Source: TMED14 sp965657195 (GTDB lineage: Bacteria > Bacteroidota > Bacteroidia > Flavobacteriales > Schleiferiaceae). Taken from it: a stretch of 64,000 nt of DNA. Positions 1 through 7,992 of this stretch are shown piece by piece. A program made the translations under genes and the position numbers. Under the pieces are notes generated by a model. It was not told the DNA's origin. It did not search any database and was given only the letters and a program-made list of their open reading frames with translations. Every line of letters starts with the position of its first letter. Position 1 is the stretch's first letter. The stretch is from positions 1 to 64,000 of the forward strand of contig CBFHNK010000002.1 of NCBI GenBank assembly GCA_965657195.1, read 5' to 3'.

Positions 1-1076
1 CCCCTTGGCTCGTTAGCTCGTTGGCTCGTTGGTTCATTGGCTCCTGAGCTCATGGGCTCGTTAGTTCGTTGGCTCGTTGGCTCGTTGGCTCCTTGGCCAA
101 CCTGGCCAGCCTCGCCAACCTGGCCAGCCTCGCCAACCTCGCCAACCTGGCTAACCTTGCCAACCTTGCCAACCTCGCCAACCTCGCCGGCGTTGCCGGC
201 AAGCACCTTAAACCGAATCCGCGCACCTTGGCTGCGGCCGATCCAGTGGCGCTGCGACTCTTTGATGCTATCGCTCCAGTTCAACTCGTCGAGGCCGTCG
301 AGCAGGCGTTGGGCAAAGGCGCTGATGCGCATGGACCACTGAAGCATGGGCTTTTGCACGACGGGATGGCCGCCGCGCTCGCTGAGGCCGTTGACGACTT
401 CGTCGTTGGCCAGGACGGTTCCGAGGGCCGGACACCAATTCACCAGTGACTCGCTGCGGTAGGCGAGGCGGAAGTGCTGCAGCAGCGCTTCGCGCTGCGC
501 CGCGCTCATGGAGGCCCATTCGGCCGCGGTGCATTGGGGTTCGCCGTGGTGGGCGGCGTTCAGGCCTTCGGTGCCTCGCGCGGTCAAGTGCGCCACAAGC
601 GTTTCGATCGGCTCCGCGCGCTCGCTTTGCTTGTTGTACCAGGCTCCGAACAGCTGAATAAAGACCCACTGCGTCCAGCGGTAGTAGTCGGGGTCGCAGG
701 TTTGCACCTCGCGGCTCCAGTCAAAGCCCAAACCGAGGCGGTTGAGTTGCTCGCGGTAGCGCTCGATGTTGACCTCGGTCGTGACGGCGGGGTGCTGGCC
801 GGTCTGAATGGCGTACTGTTCCGCGGGGAGGCCAAAGGCGTCAAAGCCCATTGGGTGCAGCACGTTAAATCCTTGGTGGCGCTTAAATCGGCTGACGATG
901 TCGCTGGCAATGTATCCGAGCGGGTGTCCGACGTGCAGGCCAGCACCGGACGGGTAGGGAAACATATCGAGCACGTAAAACGGATTCCGATCCGACGGAA
1001 AATCCGCTCGGTACACATCTAGACTGCGCCATAACTGCTGCGCGCGGGCATCCCATTCGGTTGGTCGGTATTCCAT
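1..1076 (-). CDS. leuS: Leucyl-tRNA synthetase, 5' part (runs off window)
   Basis: Class I aminoacyl-tRNA synthetase that charges tRNA-Leu in the cytoplasm. Translating the minus strand from the ATG at 1076 gives MEYRPTEWDARAQQLW, then the HIGH-type motif HVGH at residues 48-51 (GLHVGHPLGY), a typical Rossmann start (FDAFGLPAEQYAI), and the WIGRSQGA stretch (about 278-285) that leads into the CP1 editing domain. After FKVLAGN (to residue 295), where the family normally continues to the TTRPDT editing motif, the frame instead enters a repeat: about 30 residues of VGE/VGK/AGQ triplets, then an octapeptide near ANEPTSQR, still open at base 1. The editing and C-terminal domains lie outside the window. 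The start is supported by a TACTTTTG box 5 bases upstream. Identity is secure; whether the product is functional cannot be judged from here. Confidence 0.93.
   Translation of the reverse strand, partial: MEYRPTEWDARAQQLWRSLDVYRADFPSDRNPFYVLDMFPYPSGAGLHVGHPLGYIASDIVSRFKRHQGFNVLHPMGFDAFGLPAEQYAIQTGQHPAVTTEVNIERYREQLNRLGLGFDWSREVQTCDPDYYRWTQWVFIQLFGAWYNKQSERAEPIETLVAHLTARGTEGLNAAHHGEPQCTAAEWASMSAAQREALLQHFRLAYRSESLVNWCPALGTVLANDEVVNGLSERGGHPVVQKPMLQWSMRISAFAQRLLDGLDELNWSDSIKESQRHWIGRSQGARIRFKVLAGNAGEVGEVGKVGKVSQVGEVGEAGQVGEAGQVGQGANEPTSQRTNEPMSSGANEPTSQRANEPR
7..94. repeat. 8-bp tandem repeat, 11 units, inside leuS
   Basis: On the plus strand the units read GGCTCGTT with variants (AGCTCGTT, GGTTCATT, GGCTCCTG, AGCTCATG, AGTTCGTT, GGCTCCTT), 11 consecutive units with no length change; bases 1-6 look like the end of another unit. 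Because 8 is not a multiple of 3, three units (24 bases) encode one octapeptide in the leuS direction. No reading frame of the consensus unit contains a stop on either strand. It abuts the 9-bp repeat exactly at 94/95. Confidence 0.92.
95..184. repeat. 9-bp tandem repeat, 10 units, inside leuS
   Basis: Ten consecutive 9-base units of the form (C/G/T)GCCAACCT on the plus strand, with GGCCAGCCT and GGCTAACCT variants. In the leuS direction they read as repeated Val-Gly-Glu, Val-Gly-Lys, Val-Ser-Gln and Ala-Gly-Gln tripeptides. The array keeps the leuS frame. Confidence 0.92.
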
Positions 1077-1081
1077 GGGCG

Positions 1082-1089
1082 CAAAAGTA
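1082..1089 (-). promoter_or_regulatory. -7 box of leuS (TACTTTTG)
   Basis: Perfect match on the minus strand to the Bacteroidota -7 consensus TAnnTTTG, ending 5 bases before the leuS ATG. That spacing puts the expected transcription start at or next to the start codon. No clear -33 TTTG is visible. Confidence 0.65.
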
Positions 1090-1111
1090 GCCCCGTGCCT
1101 CGGATTTCGCG

Positions 1112-1119
1112 TAGATTTG
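1112..1119 (+). promoter_or_regulatory. -7 box of ftsX (TAGATTTG)
   Basis: Perfect TAnnTTTG match 4 bases before the ftsX ATG, divergent from the leuS box 22 bases away. The two promoters share a 47-base intergenic space. Confidence 0.65.
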
Positions 1120-1123
1120 TCCC

Positions 1124-2011
1124 ATGGCCAAAGCACAGGGAGAAGAAGCCTTCAACAAGCGCCGGGTGCGCTTTTCGTACGCCGGGGTGGTGCTCAGCAT
1201 CGGCCTCGTGCTCTTTTTGACGGGAATCATGGCCACACTGGCCTACCAGTCACGGGTTCTGACCGACGACCTCAAAGAGAATTTTACGTTCACGCTCTTT
1301 CTCAAATCCGATGCAACCCAAGAAAAGGCGGACGCCTTTATCAAGGATTGGTCCGACGAACCCGAGATCCGCAGCCTTCGCTTTGTGGGCAAAGAAGAGG
1401 CGGCCGAGCAGTTTCAGAAGGACCTTGGCGAGGACTTTGTCGACTTTCTCGGATTCAATCCCTTGAGTGATGCGATCGATGTCAAGCTGAAAGCTGACTT
1501 TGTCAGCCCCGACCAACTCGCCAAGCTTCAAGAGCGCTTTCTCAAGGCTTCGATTGTCGAAAACCTGGTCTACGACCGCGACCTCGTTTCGGTGATTCAC
1601 CAAAATGTGGGTAAAATCAATACGGCGATGCTCGCCGCGGTGGCCATCCTGCTAATTGTGAGTTTGATGCTGATCAACAACGCCTTGCGCCTCGCTATTT
1701 ATGCCCGCCGATTCACCCTCAAGACCATGCAGCTTGTCGGGGCCACTAAAGCATTTATTCACAAGCCGTTTCTCAAGGAGGGCCTCATTCTTGGCGCCTT
1801 GGGCGGACTCACTGCGGCACTTATTTTGGCCGCGACCTACGCCCTTCTCATCAATGAGTGGCCGCGACTCGCGGTGAGCTTGACGTGGAGCCTTTGGGGC
1901 GCCTTGGCCGCAGCTCAAACCTTCATTGGGGTCGCGTTGACCACCGCATCTACCGCATTGGCCGTACGCCGATACCTCGCATTGAACACCAACCAACTTT
2001 ACGAACGATGA
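1124..2011 (+). CDS. ftsX: Cell division protein FtsX
   Basis: 295-residue inner-membrane protein of the FtsEX complex, an ABC-transporter-like device that signals from the divisome to periplasmic cell-wall hydrolases. Layout matches FtsX: a short cytoplasmic N-terminus, membrane helix 1 near residues 22-44, a periplasmic domain (about 45-165) and three helices near 167-190, 215-240 and 260-285, with the conserved MQLVGATKAFIHKPFLKEG loop between helices 2 and 3. The partner ATPase gene ftsE is not in this window. The start is the ATG directly after the TAGATTTG box. First gene of a run with DUF3098, uppP and truB; its TGA overlaps the next ATG. Confident. Confidence 0.93.
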   Translation: MAKAQGEEAFNKRRVRFSYAGVVLSIGLVLFLTGIMATLAYQSRVLTDDLKENFTFTLFLKSDATQEKADAFIKDWSDEPEIRSLRFVGKEEAAEQFQKDLGEDFVDFLGFNPLSDAIDVKLKADFVSPDQLAKLQERFLKASIVENLVYDRDLVSVIHQNVGKINTAMLAAVAILLIVSLMLINNALRLAIYARRFTLKTMQLVGATKAFIHKPFLKEGLILGALGGLTAALILAATYALLINEWPRLAVSLTWSLWGALAAAQTFIGVALTTASTALAVRRYLALNTNQLYER

Positions 2012-2235
2012 AGACTACCTTCCTTTTTCAGCGCGGCAACTACGTGCTCATGCTCGCCGGAATTGCCCTGATTGTTTTGGGCTTTGTACTCATGTCAGGC
2101 GGAGGCTCTGAAGACCCCAACGTCTACAATCCAGAGCTCTTTAGCGCGCGCCGTATCGTAGTTGCTCCCTTTTTGATCGTCGTCGGTTTCGCTGTCGAGG
2201 TCTGGGCCATTATGCGCAAACCCAAAGCCGAGTAA
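2008..2235 (+). CDS. DUF3098 family small membrane protein
   Basis: 75-residue protein with two predicted membrane helices (about residues 10-32 and 48-68) separated by a short polar stretch containing NPELFSARR, the pattern of the DUF3098 family that accompanies ftsX and uppP in Bacteroidota. Function unknown; the setting suggests a link to envelope or division. The ATG at 2008 overlaps the ftsX stop (ATGA), so translation is probably coupled. A longer frame from 1858 exists but only adds out-of-frame ftsX sequence, so the short start is chosen. Confidence 0.85.
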   Translation: MKTTFLFQRGNYVLMLAGIALIVLGFVLMSGGGSEDPNVYNPELFSARRIVVAPFLIVVGFAVEVWAIMRKPKAE

Positions 2236-2238
2236 TCC

Positions 2239-3036
2239 ATGGATTGGCTCAGTGCGATCATCCTGGGTATCATTCAGGGTCTCTCGGAATTCCTGCCCGT
2301 CAGCTCTTCGGGGCACCTCGAGTTGGGCCGAAACCTGCTTGGTGTCGAAGTGTCCGGCAGCAGTGGTCTGCTGTTCACGGTGACGGTCCACGCGGCCACC
2401 GCGCTGGCGACCGTAGTGGTCTTTTACAAGGACATCGTCTCGGTGGTCCAAGGTCTCATCAAGGGGCATGAAGAGGACCGCCGCTTCGCGGGGTCCATCC
2501 TCGTGTCCATGATTCCTGCAGCATTTGTAGGCCTGCTTTTTGAAGATGCTATTGAAGGGCTTTTTGAAGACTCTACGCTCCTTGTCGGTGCCATGCTCAT
2601 TATCACGGGTCTGCTGCTGCTGATGGCCGACCGCGCCAAAAAAACCCACAAAAAGGTGTCGGTTGGCGACGCGTTTGCAGTGGGCATTGCGCAAGCTATT
2701 GCCATTCTTCCCGGAATTTCACGAAGCGGAGCCACCATCAGCACTAGTGTTTTGCTGGGAATTGACCGAGAGCACGCGGCGCGGTTTTCGTTTTTGATGG
2801 TCGTTCCGTTGATCATGGGTAAAATGATTCTCGACGTGGCCGATTTGGCGTCCAATCCCGGATCGTCGAGTGAGCCACTGCTTCCCTTGGTCGTTGGATT
2901 TGCGGCGGCCTTTGTCACGGGACTTTGGGCCTGTCGGGCGATGATCCGCCTCGTCAAGCGCGCCAAGCTTAAGTACTTCGCGTACTACTGCTTCGCGGTC
3001 GGAACGGTTGCCAGCGTGTGGACCGTCGTCAGTTAA
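2239..3036 (+). CDS. uppP: Undecaprenyl-diphosphatase UppP/BacA
   Basis: 265-residue integral membrane enzyme that dephosphorylates undecaprenyl diphosphate, recycling the lipid carrier for peptidoglycan and other polymers. Both family signatures are present: QGLSEFLPVSSSGHLEL near residues 13-29 and LPGISRSGAT near 158-167, each at a membrane edge, with about eight hydrophobic segments overall. It starts three bases after the DUF3098 stop and overlaps truB by 19 bases, so it sits in the ftsX operon. Confident. Confidence 0.95.
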   Translation: MDWLSAIILGIIQGLSEFLPVSSSGHLELGRNLLGVEVSGSSGLLFTVTVHAATALATVVVFYKDIVSVVQGLIKGHEEDRRFAGSILVSMIPAAFVGLLFEDAIEGLFEDSTLLVGAMLIITGLLLLMADRAKKTHKKVSVGDAFAVGIAQAIAILPGISRSGATISTSVLLGIDREHAARFSFLMVVPLIMGKMILDVADLASNPGSSSEPLLPLVVGFAAAFVTGLWACRAMIRLVKRAKLKYFAYYCFAVGTVASVWTVVS

Positions 3037-3731
3037 GCATACCCACGGACCTCGAGGAGGCCCGTGCGGGATTCTGGATCTCCGTAGACAAGCCTTTAGG
3101 TTGGACCTCGTTTGACGTGGTCGCCAAGGTCCGCAACGCCCTCAAGAAGCGCTACGCAACCCGAATCAAAATTGGCCATGCGGGAACGCTGGATCCCTTG
3201 GCCACCGGAATGCTCGTGCTTGCCGTCGGACGTGCGACTAAGGACATCGAATCCGTAATGGCGGGAGCCAAGACCTACACAGCCACCCTGAAGTTGGGCG
3301 CTGTTACTGCGAGCTACGATGCAGAGACTCCAGAGCAACCCAGCGGTCAACCGATCCCCGAGCTTACCGAAGAATTAGCTGCTTCGCTCATCGCGAAGTT
3401 CACGGGAGAGGTGCTGCAGGTTCCGCCCCTATTTAGCGCGGTAAAAATCGACGGAGCGCGGGCCTACGAATTAGCCCGAAGCGGCAAGACTGCCGAGATC
3501 AAAGCCCGCCCCGTACAGATCCACCGCCTTGAAATCACGGCACTCGCTCCCGACGTGTGGGAACTAACTGTGGGTTGCGGCAAAGGGACATACATCCGAT
3601 CGCTCGCCCACGACATGGGTCAGCATTTGGGCTGCGGAGCCTACCTCACGGCATTGCGCCGCACCGAGGTGGTTCCGTTCTCGGCGATGTCGTCGCTGGA
3701 CGAAGTGCTCGCCGCGGTTCAGTCGTCGTAG
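3018..3731 (+). CDS. truB: tRNA pseudouridine(55) synthase TruB
   Basis: 237 residues; makes pseudouridine at position 55 of the tRNA T-loop. The catalytic motif GHAGTLDPLATGML is at about residues 53-66, with the expected nucleophile Asp59, and KPLGWTSFDVV near the N-terminus is the usual family start. The chosen start is GTG at 3018, overlapping uppP by 19 bases, because no ATG lies between it and the conserved domain. The 3' end overlaps the converging minus-strand gene by 13 bases. Lacks a long C-terminal PUA extension, as in many Bacteroidota. Confidence 0.93.
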   Translation: MDRRQLSIPTDLEEARAGFWISVDKPLGWTSFDVVAKVRNALKKRYATRIKIGHAGTLDPLATGMLVLAVGRATKDIESVMAGAKTYTATLKLGAVTASYDAETPEQPSGQPIPELTEELAASLIAKFTGEVLQVPPLFSAVKIDGARAYELARSGKTAEIKARPVQIHRLEITALAPDVWELTVGCGKGTYIRSLAHDMGQHLGCGAYLTALRRTEVVPFSAMSSLDEVLAAVQSS

Positions 3732-4393
3732 CGCGAGGTCCAGAGGTTTTCGCTGAAGTTTTTCGCGCGCGAAAATCCATAGAGTGCGGCCATCGCTGAA
3801 GTGGCGAAGAGCAGGTAAAAAAAGAAAATTCCGCGCACAAAGCCCGAGTGGGCCCCAATGACGGATTCGGGTACGGCTAAGGCCACGACGGCACAAAATA
3901 CTAAGATGCTCTGAATCATGGTTTTGAACGAGCGAAGTGGGTACATCAGCATGCGGCGCAGCGGATTCACTTCACCGCCCCACTTGTGCACCAAGTAGTG
4001 GTAGCCCCCGCCGAGCTCGAGCAGGAGCAAGGGGTCCTTGTCTTGGTACGTCAGGCGAAAGAGCGATGCGGGAGCCACAATTTTGTATCCGTTCAAACGG
4101 GTTCCGGCCGCGGCGTCGAGGCGCTCCATTGCCGCAACGGCTTCGTACGGAATCTGTCCCGCAAAGTGGTTGGCATCCAAAAAGCGCAGTCGGTAGTCCA
4201 CACACAGCGACTTTAAGTGGTCTTCGTGGACGATGCGGTCGCGCACCATCGCCTCTAGCGGAAGCTGGCCCTCGCGCTGAAAGGGTTCTGCCAATTTGCT
4301 GCGCTGCGCCTCATCGCTGGCAAGCCATTGTTCCCAAGCCTCGGCGTCGCCCGCGCTTCGGTTTAAAAGTGTGCGTTCTAAGTCGGTTCCCAT
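3719..4393 (-). CDS. Unrecognised protein with C-terminal membrane helices
   Basis: 224 residues, not recognised. Residues 1-150 are soluble and mixed-charge, with a conserved-looking core (VAPASLFRLTYQDKDPLLLLE and GGGYHYLVHKWG). Two hydrophobic segments follow near 160-180 and 187-210, and the protein ends in a short polar tail. There is no signal peptide, so the N-terminal domain is probably cytoplasmic and tethered to the inner membrane. It converges with truB (13-base overlap) and is divergent from queA. Coding assignment rests on the long open frame, good codon pattern and tight packing. Confidence 0.7.
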   Translation of the reverse strand: MGTDLERTLLNRSAGDAEAWEQWLASDEAQRSKLAEPFQREGQLPLEAMVRDRIVHEDHLKSLCVDYRLRFLDANHFAGQIPYEAVAAMERLDAAAGTRLNGYKIVAPASLFRLTYQDKDPLLLLELGGGYHYLVHKWGGEVNPLRRMLMYPLRSFKTMIQSILVFCAVVALAVPESVIGAHSGFVRGIFFFYLLFATSAMAALYGFSRAKNFSENLWTSRYDD

Positions 4394-4395
4394 AC

Positions 4396-4433
4396 TGTGA
4401 AATTAACCGCGAAAAGGCAATTGCGGTTCACAC
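4396..4433. other. Inverted repeat between divergent genes
   Basis: AACCGC (4405-4410) is repeated inverted as GCGGTT (4423-4428), flanked by TGTG on the left and CACA on the right. It lies between the minus-strand gene at 4393 and the queA promoter. It could be a hairpin or an operator; nothing else identifies it. Confidence 0.35.
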
Positions 4434-4457
4434 TTGACAAGGCCTAGTTCAAAAGGG

Positions 4458-4465
4458 TACCTTTG
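4458..4465 (+). promoter_or_regulatory. -7 box of queA (TACCTTTG)
   Basis: Perfect TAnnTTTG match ending 6 bases before the queA ATG. A CTTG at 4433-4436, about 21 bases upstream, could be the -33 element. Confidence 0.65.
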
Positions 4466-4471
4466 CCCCCT

Positions 4472-5527
4472 ATGAAAATGAAGCTCTCCCACTTTGGCTA
4501 CGAATTGCCTGAAGCGCAAATCGCGCAGCATCCTGTTGATTTTCGCGACGACGCGCGCTTGATGGTGGTGAATCGGGAATCCGGAAGCATTGAGCACCAC
4601 TACTTTCGCGACCTAGCCAATTTCTTTGAGCCACGCGACCTTCTGGTAATCAACAATACAAAGGTTTTCCCGGCCCGTATGTGGGGCAACAAAGAAAAGA
4701 CGGGTGCCTTGATTGAGGTGTTCCTGCTTCGCGAACTCAACGCAGAGAGCCGTCTGTGGGACGTGCTGGTGGATCCCGCCCGCAAAATCCGAATCGGAAA
4801 CAAACTTTACTTCGGAGACGACGACAGCCTTGTAGCCGAAGTCATCGACAACACAACTTCGCGCGGACGTACCCTTCGCTTCCTCTTTGACGGAAGCTAC
4901 GAAGAGTTCCGCCTGAAGCTCAAAGAGATGGGCGAGACACCATTGCCCAAGTACATTACGCGTCCGCTCGAAGATGCAGACGCCGAGCGCTACCAGAGCA
5001 TTTTTGCCAAGGTTGAAGGAGCCGTTGCCGCACCAGTGGCTTCGCTGCACTTCAGTAAAAACTTGATGAAAAAGCTCGAAATCAAGGGCATCGATACGGT
5101 GGAGATGACCATGCATGTCGGACTCGGAACCTTTCGCCAGGTCGAAGTCGAGGACCTTTCGAAGCACAAGATGGAGTCAGAGCAGTACTGGATTTACCCA
5201 AATACTGCAGAGCGAGTCAATCAAGCAAAGGCGGAACGCCGCAAGGTCTGCGCTGTGGGCACCAGCGTCATTCGATCGCTAGAGTCCTCATCAATTACAG
5301 ACCACCGCATCAAGTCGGGCAACGGATGGACGTCCAAGTTTATTTTCCCCCCGCACGAGTTTAAGGTGGTCAACAGTTTGATTACCAACTTTCATGCGCC
5401 TCAGTCGACCATGTTAATGCTTACCGCAGCTTTTGCGGGGTATGAACTCACTATGGACATTTACAATACTGCGGTGAAAGAGAACTACCGATTCTTGAGC
5501 TACGGCGATGCGCTTATGTTCGTGTAA
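4472..5527 (+). CDS. queA: tRNA preQ1(34) ribosyltransferase-isomerase QueA
   Basis: 351 residues; transfers and isomerises the ribose of S-adenosylmethionine onto preQ1 in tRNA anticodons, giving epoxyqueuosine. Sequence features are typical: start LSHFGYELPEAQIAQHP, RDDARLMVVNR, INNTKVFPARM, the long HVGLGTFRQVEVED core, and the C-terminal LITNFHAPQSTMLMLTAAF. The ATG at 4472 is chosen over a TTG at 4463 because the TTG lies inside the -7 box; a second ATG at 4478 is also possible. The next enzyme of the pathway, queG, is at 28.1 kb in this window. A strong hairpin terminator follows. Confidence 0.95.
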   Translation: MKMKLSHFGYELPEAQIAQHPVDFRDDARLMVVNRESGSIEHHYFRDLANFFEPRDLLVINNTKVFPARMWGNKEKTGALIEVFLLRELNAESRLWDVLVDPARKIRIGNKLYFGDDDSLVAEVIDNTTSRGRTLRFLFDGSYEEFRLKLKEMGETPLPKYITRPLEDADAERYQSIFAKVEGAVAAPVASLHFSKNLMKKLEIKGIDTVEMTMHVGLGTFRQVEVEDLSKHKMESEQYWIYPNTAERVNQAKAERRKVCAVGTSVIRSLESSSITDHRIKSGNGWTSKFIFPPHEFKVVNSLITNFHAPQSTMLMLTAAFAGYELTMDIYNTAVKENYRFLSYGDALMFV

Positions 5528-5541
5528 GCAGATTCATACCC

Positions 5542-5580
5542 ATAAAAAAAAGCCGACCCAACGGGTCGGCTTTTTTTATG
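5542..5580. terminator. Bidirectional rho-independent terminator
   Basis: Nine-base stem AGCCGACCC / GGGTCGGCT with loop AAC, flanked by an A-run on the left and a T-run on the right that also pair. It can stop queA from the left and the converging 5592-6344 gene from the right. Confidence 0.9.
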
Positions 5581-5591
5581 CGTACGGCAAT

Positions 5592-6344
5592 TTAGCGGCC
5601 GCTGCCCATAAGGTAGCCTACCTTTAGCCCCATAAAAATTCCGATGTTTCGGTAGCGGCCATCTCTGCTTTCATCAATGTAGGCTTGGTATAGCTCTTGT
5701 CCGGTAAATGGGTCAATCGTGTAGTTCTCAGCTACGATGGGAAAGTTCACGAGTCGATTGGACAAGCCAAGGCTCAAATCCACCAAAAAGCGATCGCTCG
5801 AGCGAATGTGGTAGCCCATCATAATCCCTTGGTCAAAGTTTTGCTTAAAGCTGGTGATGGGACCGTCGATGCCATCAAAGACTTTATTGTAGCGGCGGTT
5901 TTGAATGAACGCACCGATGTAAAATCCGTCGTCGTACGAGTCTCCGCCAGGGAACACCTTGATGTTCAGCGTTTGGCTCGAGCCCGGACGTACACGGCTA
6001 TCTAAGCTGTAAAACGAATTGTTGCTCCACAAGATGGCCTCATCGACAAATGCGTCAATCGTGTTGTGCAGTGTGAGTCCGAGTCCGGCTTCAATGGTAA
6101 AGTAGGGACTGAGGCGCTGTTCTATCGAAATGGGGTAGTGGCCCGAGAAGAATGGGGTCACATTGAACTTCACGGCGGTGGGGTAGCGTGCAATCATGCG
6201 GTTCCGATTCCGCACCGATTTCGAAGAATTTGAAGAACTTGATGCCGTCGTGCCGTCCACATTATAGCGTTTGACGGTGACTTGCGCTGTGGAGTCGACC
6301 GCAATGAAGGCGGCTAGGGTAAAAAAGAGCGTGCGAAAATTCAT
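5592..6344 (-). CDS. Predicted outer-membrane beta-barrel protein
   Basis: 250 residues with an N-terminal signal peptide (MNFRTLFFTLAAFIAVDSTAQ) followed by a Ser/Asn-rich linker. From about residue 55 there are alternating amphipathic strands rich in aromatic residues (KFNVTPFFSG, YFTIEAGLGLTL, FYIGAFIQNRRY, IGIFMGLKVGYLMGSGR), the pattern of small outer-membrane barrels such as the OmpA/porin-like folds of Bacteroidota. Specific role unknown. A near-consensus TATCTTTA box sits 4 bases before the ATG. It is divergent from the 6412 gene and ends at the shared terminator. Confidence 0.72.
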   Translation of the reverse strand: MNFRTLFFTLAAFIAVDSTAQVTVKRYNVDGTTASSSSNSSKSVRNRNRMIARYPTAVKFNVTPFFSGHYPISIEQRLSPYFTIEAGLGLTLHNTIDAFVDEAILWSNNSFYSLDSRVRPGSSQTLNIKVFPGGDSYDDGFYIGAFIQNRRYNKVFDGIDGPITSFKQNFDQGIMMGYHIRSSDRFLVDLSLGLSNRLVNFPIVAENYTIDPFTGQELYQAYIDESRDGRYRNIGIFMGLKVGYLMGSGR

Positions 6345-6399
6345 GACGTAAAGATAATGGTCTTGCTTTCGGCAAAATTCTTGCCACTTTGAAATGAAG

Positions 6400-6407
6400 T
6401 AACTTTG
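6400..6407 (+). promoter_or_regulatory. -7 box of the 6412 gene (TAACTTTG)
   Basis: Perfect TAnnTTTG match, 4 bases before the ATG at 6412. Confidence 0.65.
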
Positions 6408-6411
6408 ACCG

Positions 6412-7992
6412 ATGAAGCGATTTGCCCTTTTTCTTTTGGGAGCTGTACTGCTCTCTACAGCTGGTTTAGCTCAAGATTCCGAAACCATTGAAGTTCGCTG
6501 GAGTCGGAACTACAAAAACCGCGAAATTCAGCTTGACTATGTGACGAGTCTGGATTCCGCCAACTTTATGACCTACGGGAGCACGTCCCGTTCCCTTCTG
6601 CGCAAGGCCAAGTACTACTACGCCCGCTACGACCGCTTTAGCATGGAGCAAGTGTGGCAAGTCGAGGAGACCATCGACAAGTACCGCGATGCACCGATGA
6701 GCTTTCACAGTATGGTCACCTTCGGTCCGACGACCTACGTGTTTTACCAGGCATACTCCAAGGTGGACGACGTGCGCTACGTGCTGCTGCGCACCATCGA
6801 TGCCGACGGGAACATTTCAGACTTTATTGAGCTCGACCGTATCACTGCCAAGCGCGCCTACATGGGGAGATTCAAAGTGAGCTGGAACTACAATGCCACG
6901 AGCTTCGCCGTGGTGAGCTTCCCCGAAGAGGACCGAAAAGAAGAAGTCCAGGTTGAGGTCAAGCGCTTTGACCGCGAGGGCAATCCGTTGGGGGGAGCCT
7001 CAGTCAAGTTGGATTACGCGTCCCGCAACGTCAGTATGATGGATGTGGACTACGCGATCAACGGGGACGTCTACATTCTCGCTGCACGCCGCCCGGACCG
7101 CGCCAAGAACGAGAAGCGCCAGCTGTTTGCTCCCAACCAGGAGTTCTTCATCTTGCATGCGAATCCCAACGACGAGGTTTTTCAAGAAGTTGACCTTGGC
7201 CTTAAAGACAAGTTTGTGGTGGGCGGAATCGGCGTAGAGGCCGACCAAATCCCGGGTAAAATCGCGATCAGCGGCATGTACTCAGACAAGCGCTACGGGT
7301 CGACCAGTGGTATGTTTTACATGACCCTCGACCAAAGCACGATTGAGCCATTGACTTCAGATTTCATGAACCTTCGCGAGTTTGACTACATCAACGACGG
7401 CCGCAAAGACGGTTCTGCCCGTGCGCGCCGTAAGGGTGTGTCGAACGAGTCGTACGTGTTTCGCGGAATGGTTCCGCGGGAAGGCGGCGGCAGCCTCGTG
7501 CTGATGGAGGACTACGACATGGTGGTGGTCACGACCCAAACCCGCAACGGAACTGTTACGAACTACTATTACTACTACGACAACATCTGGGCGATGATGG
7601 TCGACGCTCAGGGCGAAATCGAGCGCGTTTCGGTGATTCCCAAGCAGCAGTACTCAGCCAACGACGGCGGAGTTAATTCTGGATTCTTGCTGGTGCGCGA
7701 CCGCGAGAACTTTCAGTTTTTGTTTAACGACACGCGCGGAAACGACCAGCGCTGGGCCAAAAATCAAGCGCCCAAGCGCATGGCGGCTGCCCGCAAGGCC
7801 AACCTTGTGCAGGTCACCCTCAAGCCTGACGGCACACTTGTCTACACTCCGCTGATTGAAAACCGCAAAGAGAAGGCGATCTTGATGCCGCGCCGCGGTC
7901 GTTCGTACTTGGGGACGCCAGGAGAGGCGGTTATTCCCGGCTCGAAGCGCGGAAAGTGGGTCTTTATGAGCCTCCGCCCCGAGCGCAACTAA
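6412..7992 (+). CDS. Secreted protein of unknown function
   Basis: 526 residues, not recognised. A clear signal peptide (MKRFALFLLGAVLLSTAGLAQ) sends it to the periplasm or further. The mature part is beta-rich with repeating Y/F-x-V/I patterns spaced along the chain (YVLLRTIDADGNI, DVYILAARRPDR, SLVLMEDYDMVVV), reminiscent of WD-like or Kelch-like propellers, but I cannot assign a family. There is no lipobox and no C-terminal T9SS sorting domain, and the end is GKWVFMSLRPERN. The stop overlaps the rlmN start by one base (TAATG), so the two are probably co-transcribed. Confidence 0.75.
   Translation: MKRFALFLLGAVLLSTAGLAQDSETIEVRWSRNYKNREIQLDYVTSLDSANFMTYGSTSRSLLRKAKYYYARYDRFSMEQVWQVEETIDKYRDAPMSFHSMVTFGPTTYVFYQAYSKVDDVRYVLLRTIDADGNISDFIELDRITAKRAYMGRFKVSWNYNATSFAVVSFPEEDRKEEVQVEVKRFDREGNPLGGASVKLDYASRNVSMMDVDYAINGDVYILAARRPDRAKNEKRQLFAPNQEFFILHANPNDEVFQEVDLGLKDKFVVGGIGVEADQIPGKIAISGMYSDKRYGSTSGMFYMTLDQSTIEPLTSDFMNLREFDYINDGRKDGSARARRKGVSNESYVFRGMVPREGGGSLVLMEDYDMVVVTTQTRNGTVTNYYYYYDNIWAMMVDAQGEIERVSVIPKQQYSANDGGVNSGFLLVRDRENFQFLFNDTRGNDQRWAKNQAPKRMAAARKANLVQVTLKPDGTLVYTPLIENRKEKAILMPRRGRSYLGTPGEAVIPGSKRGKWVFMSLRPERN

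Noticed and set aside
7..184. CRISPR array
   Set aside because: Units are 8-9 bp and contiguous, with no spacers and no cas genes.
37..449. Plus-strand frames of 101 and 126 residues across the left repeat
   Set aside because: They arise because the repeat unit has no stop in any frame; they lie antisense to leuS, and the composition (SLANLANLA) is pure repeat.
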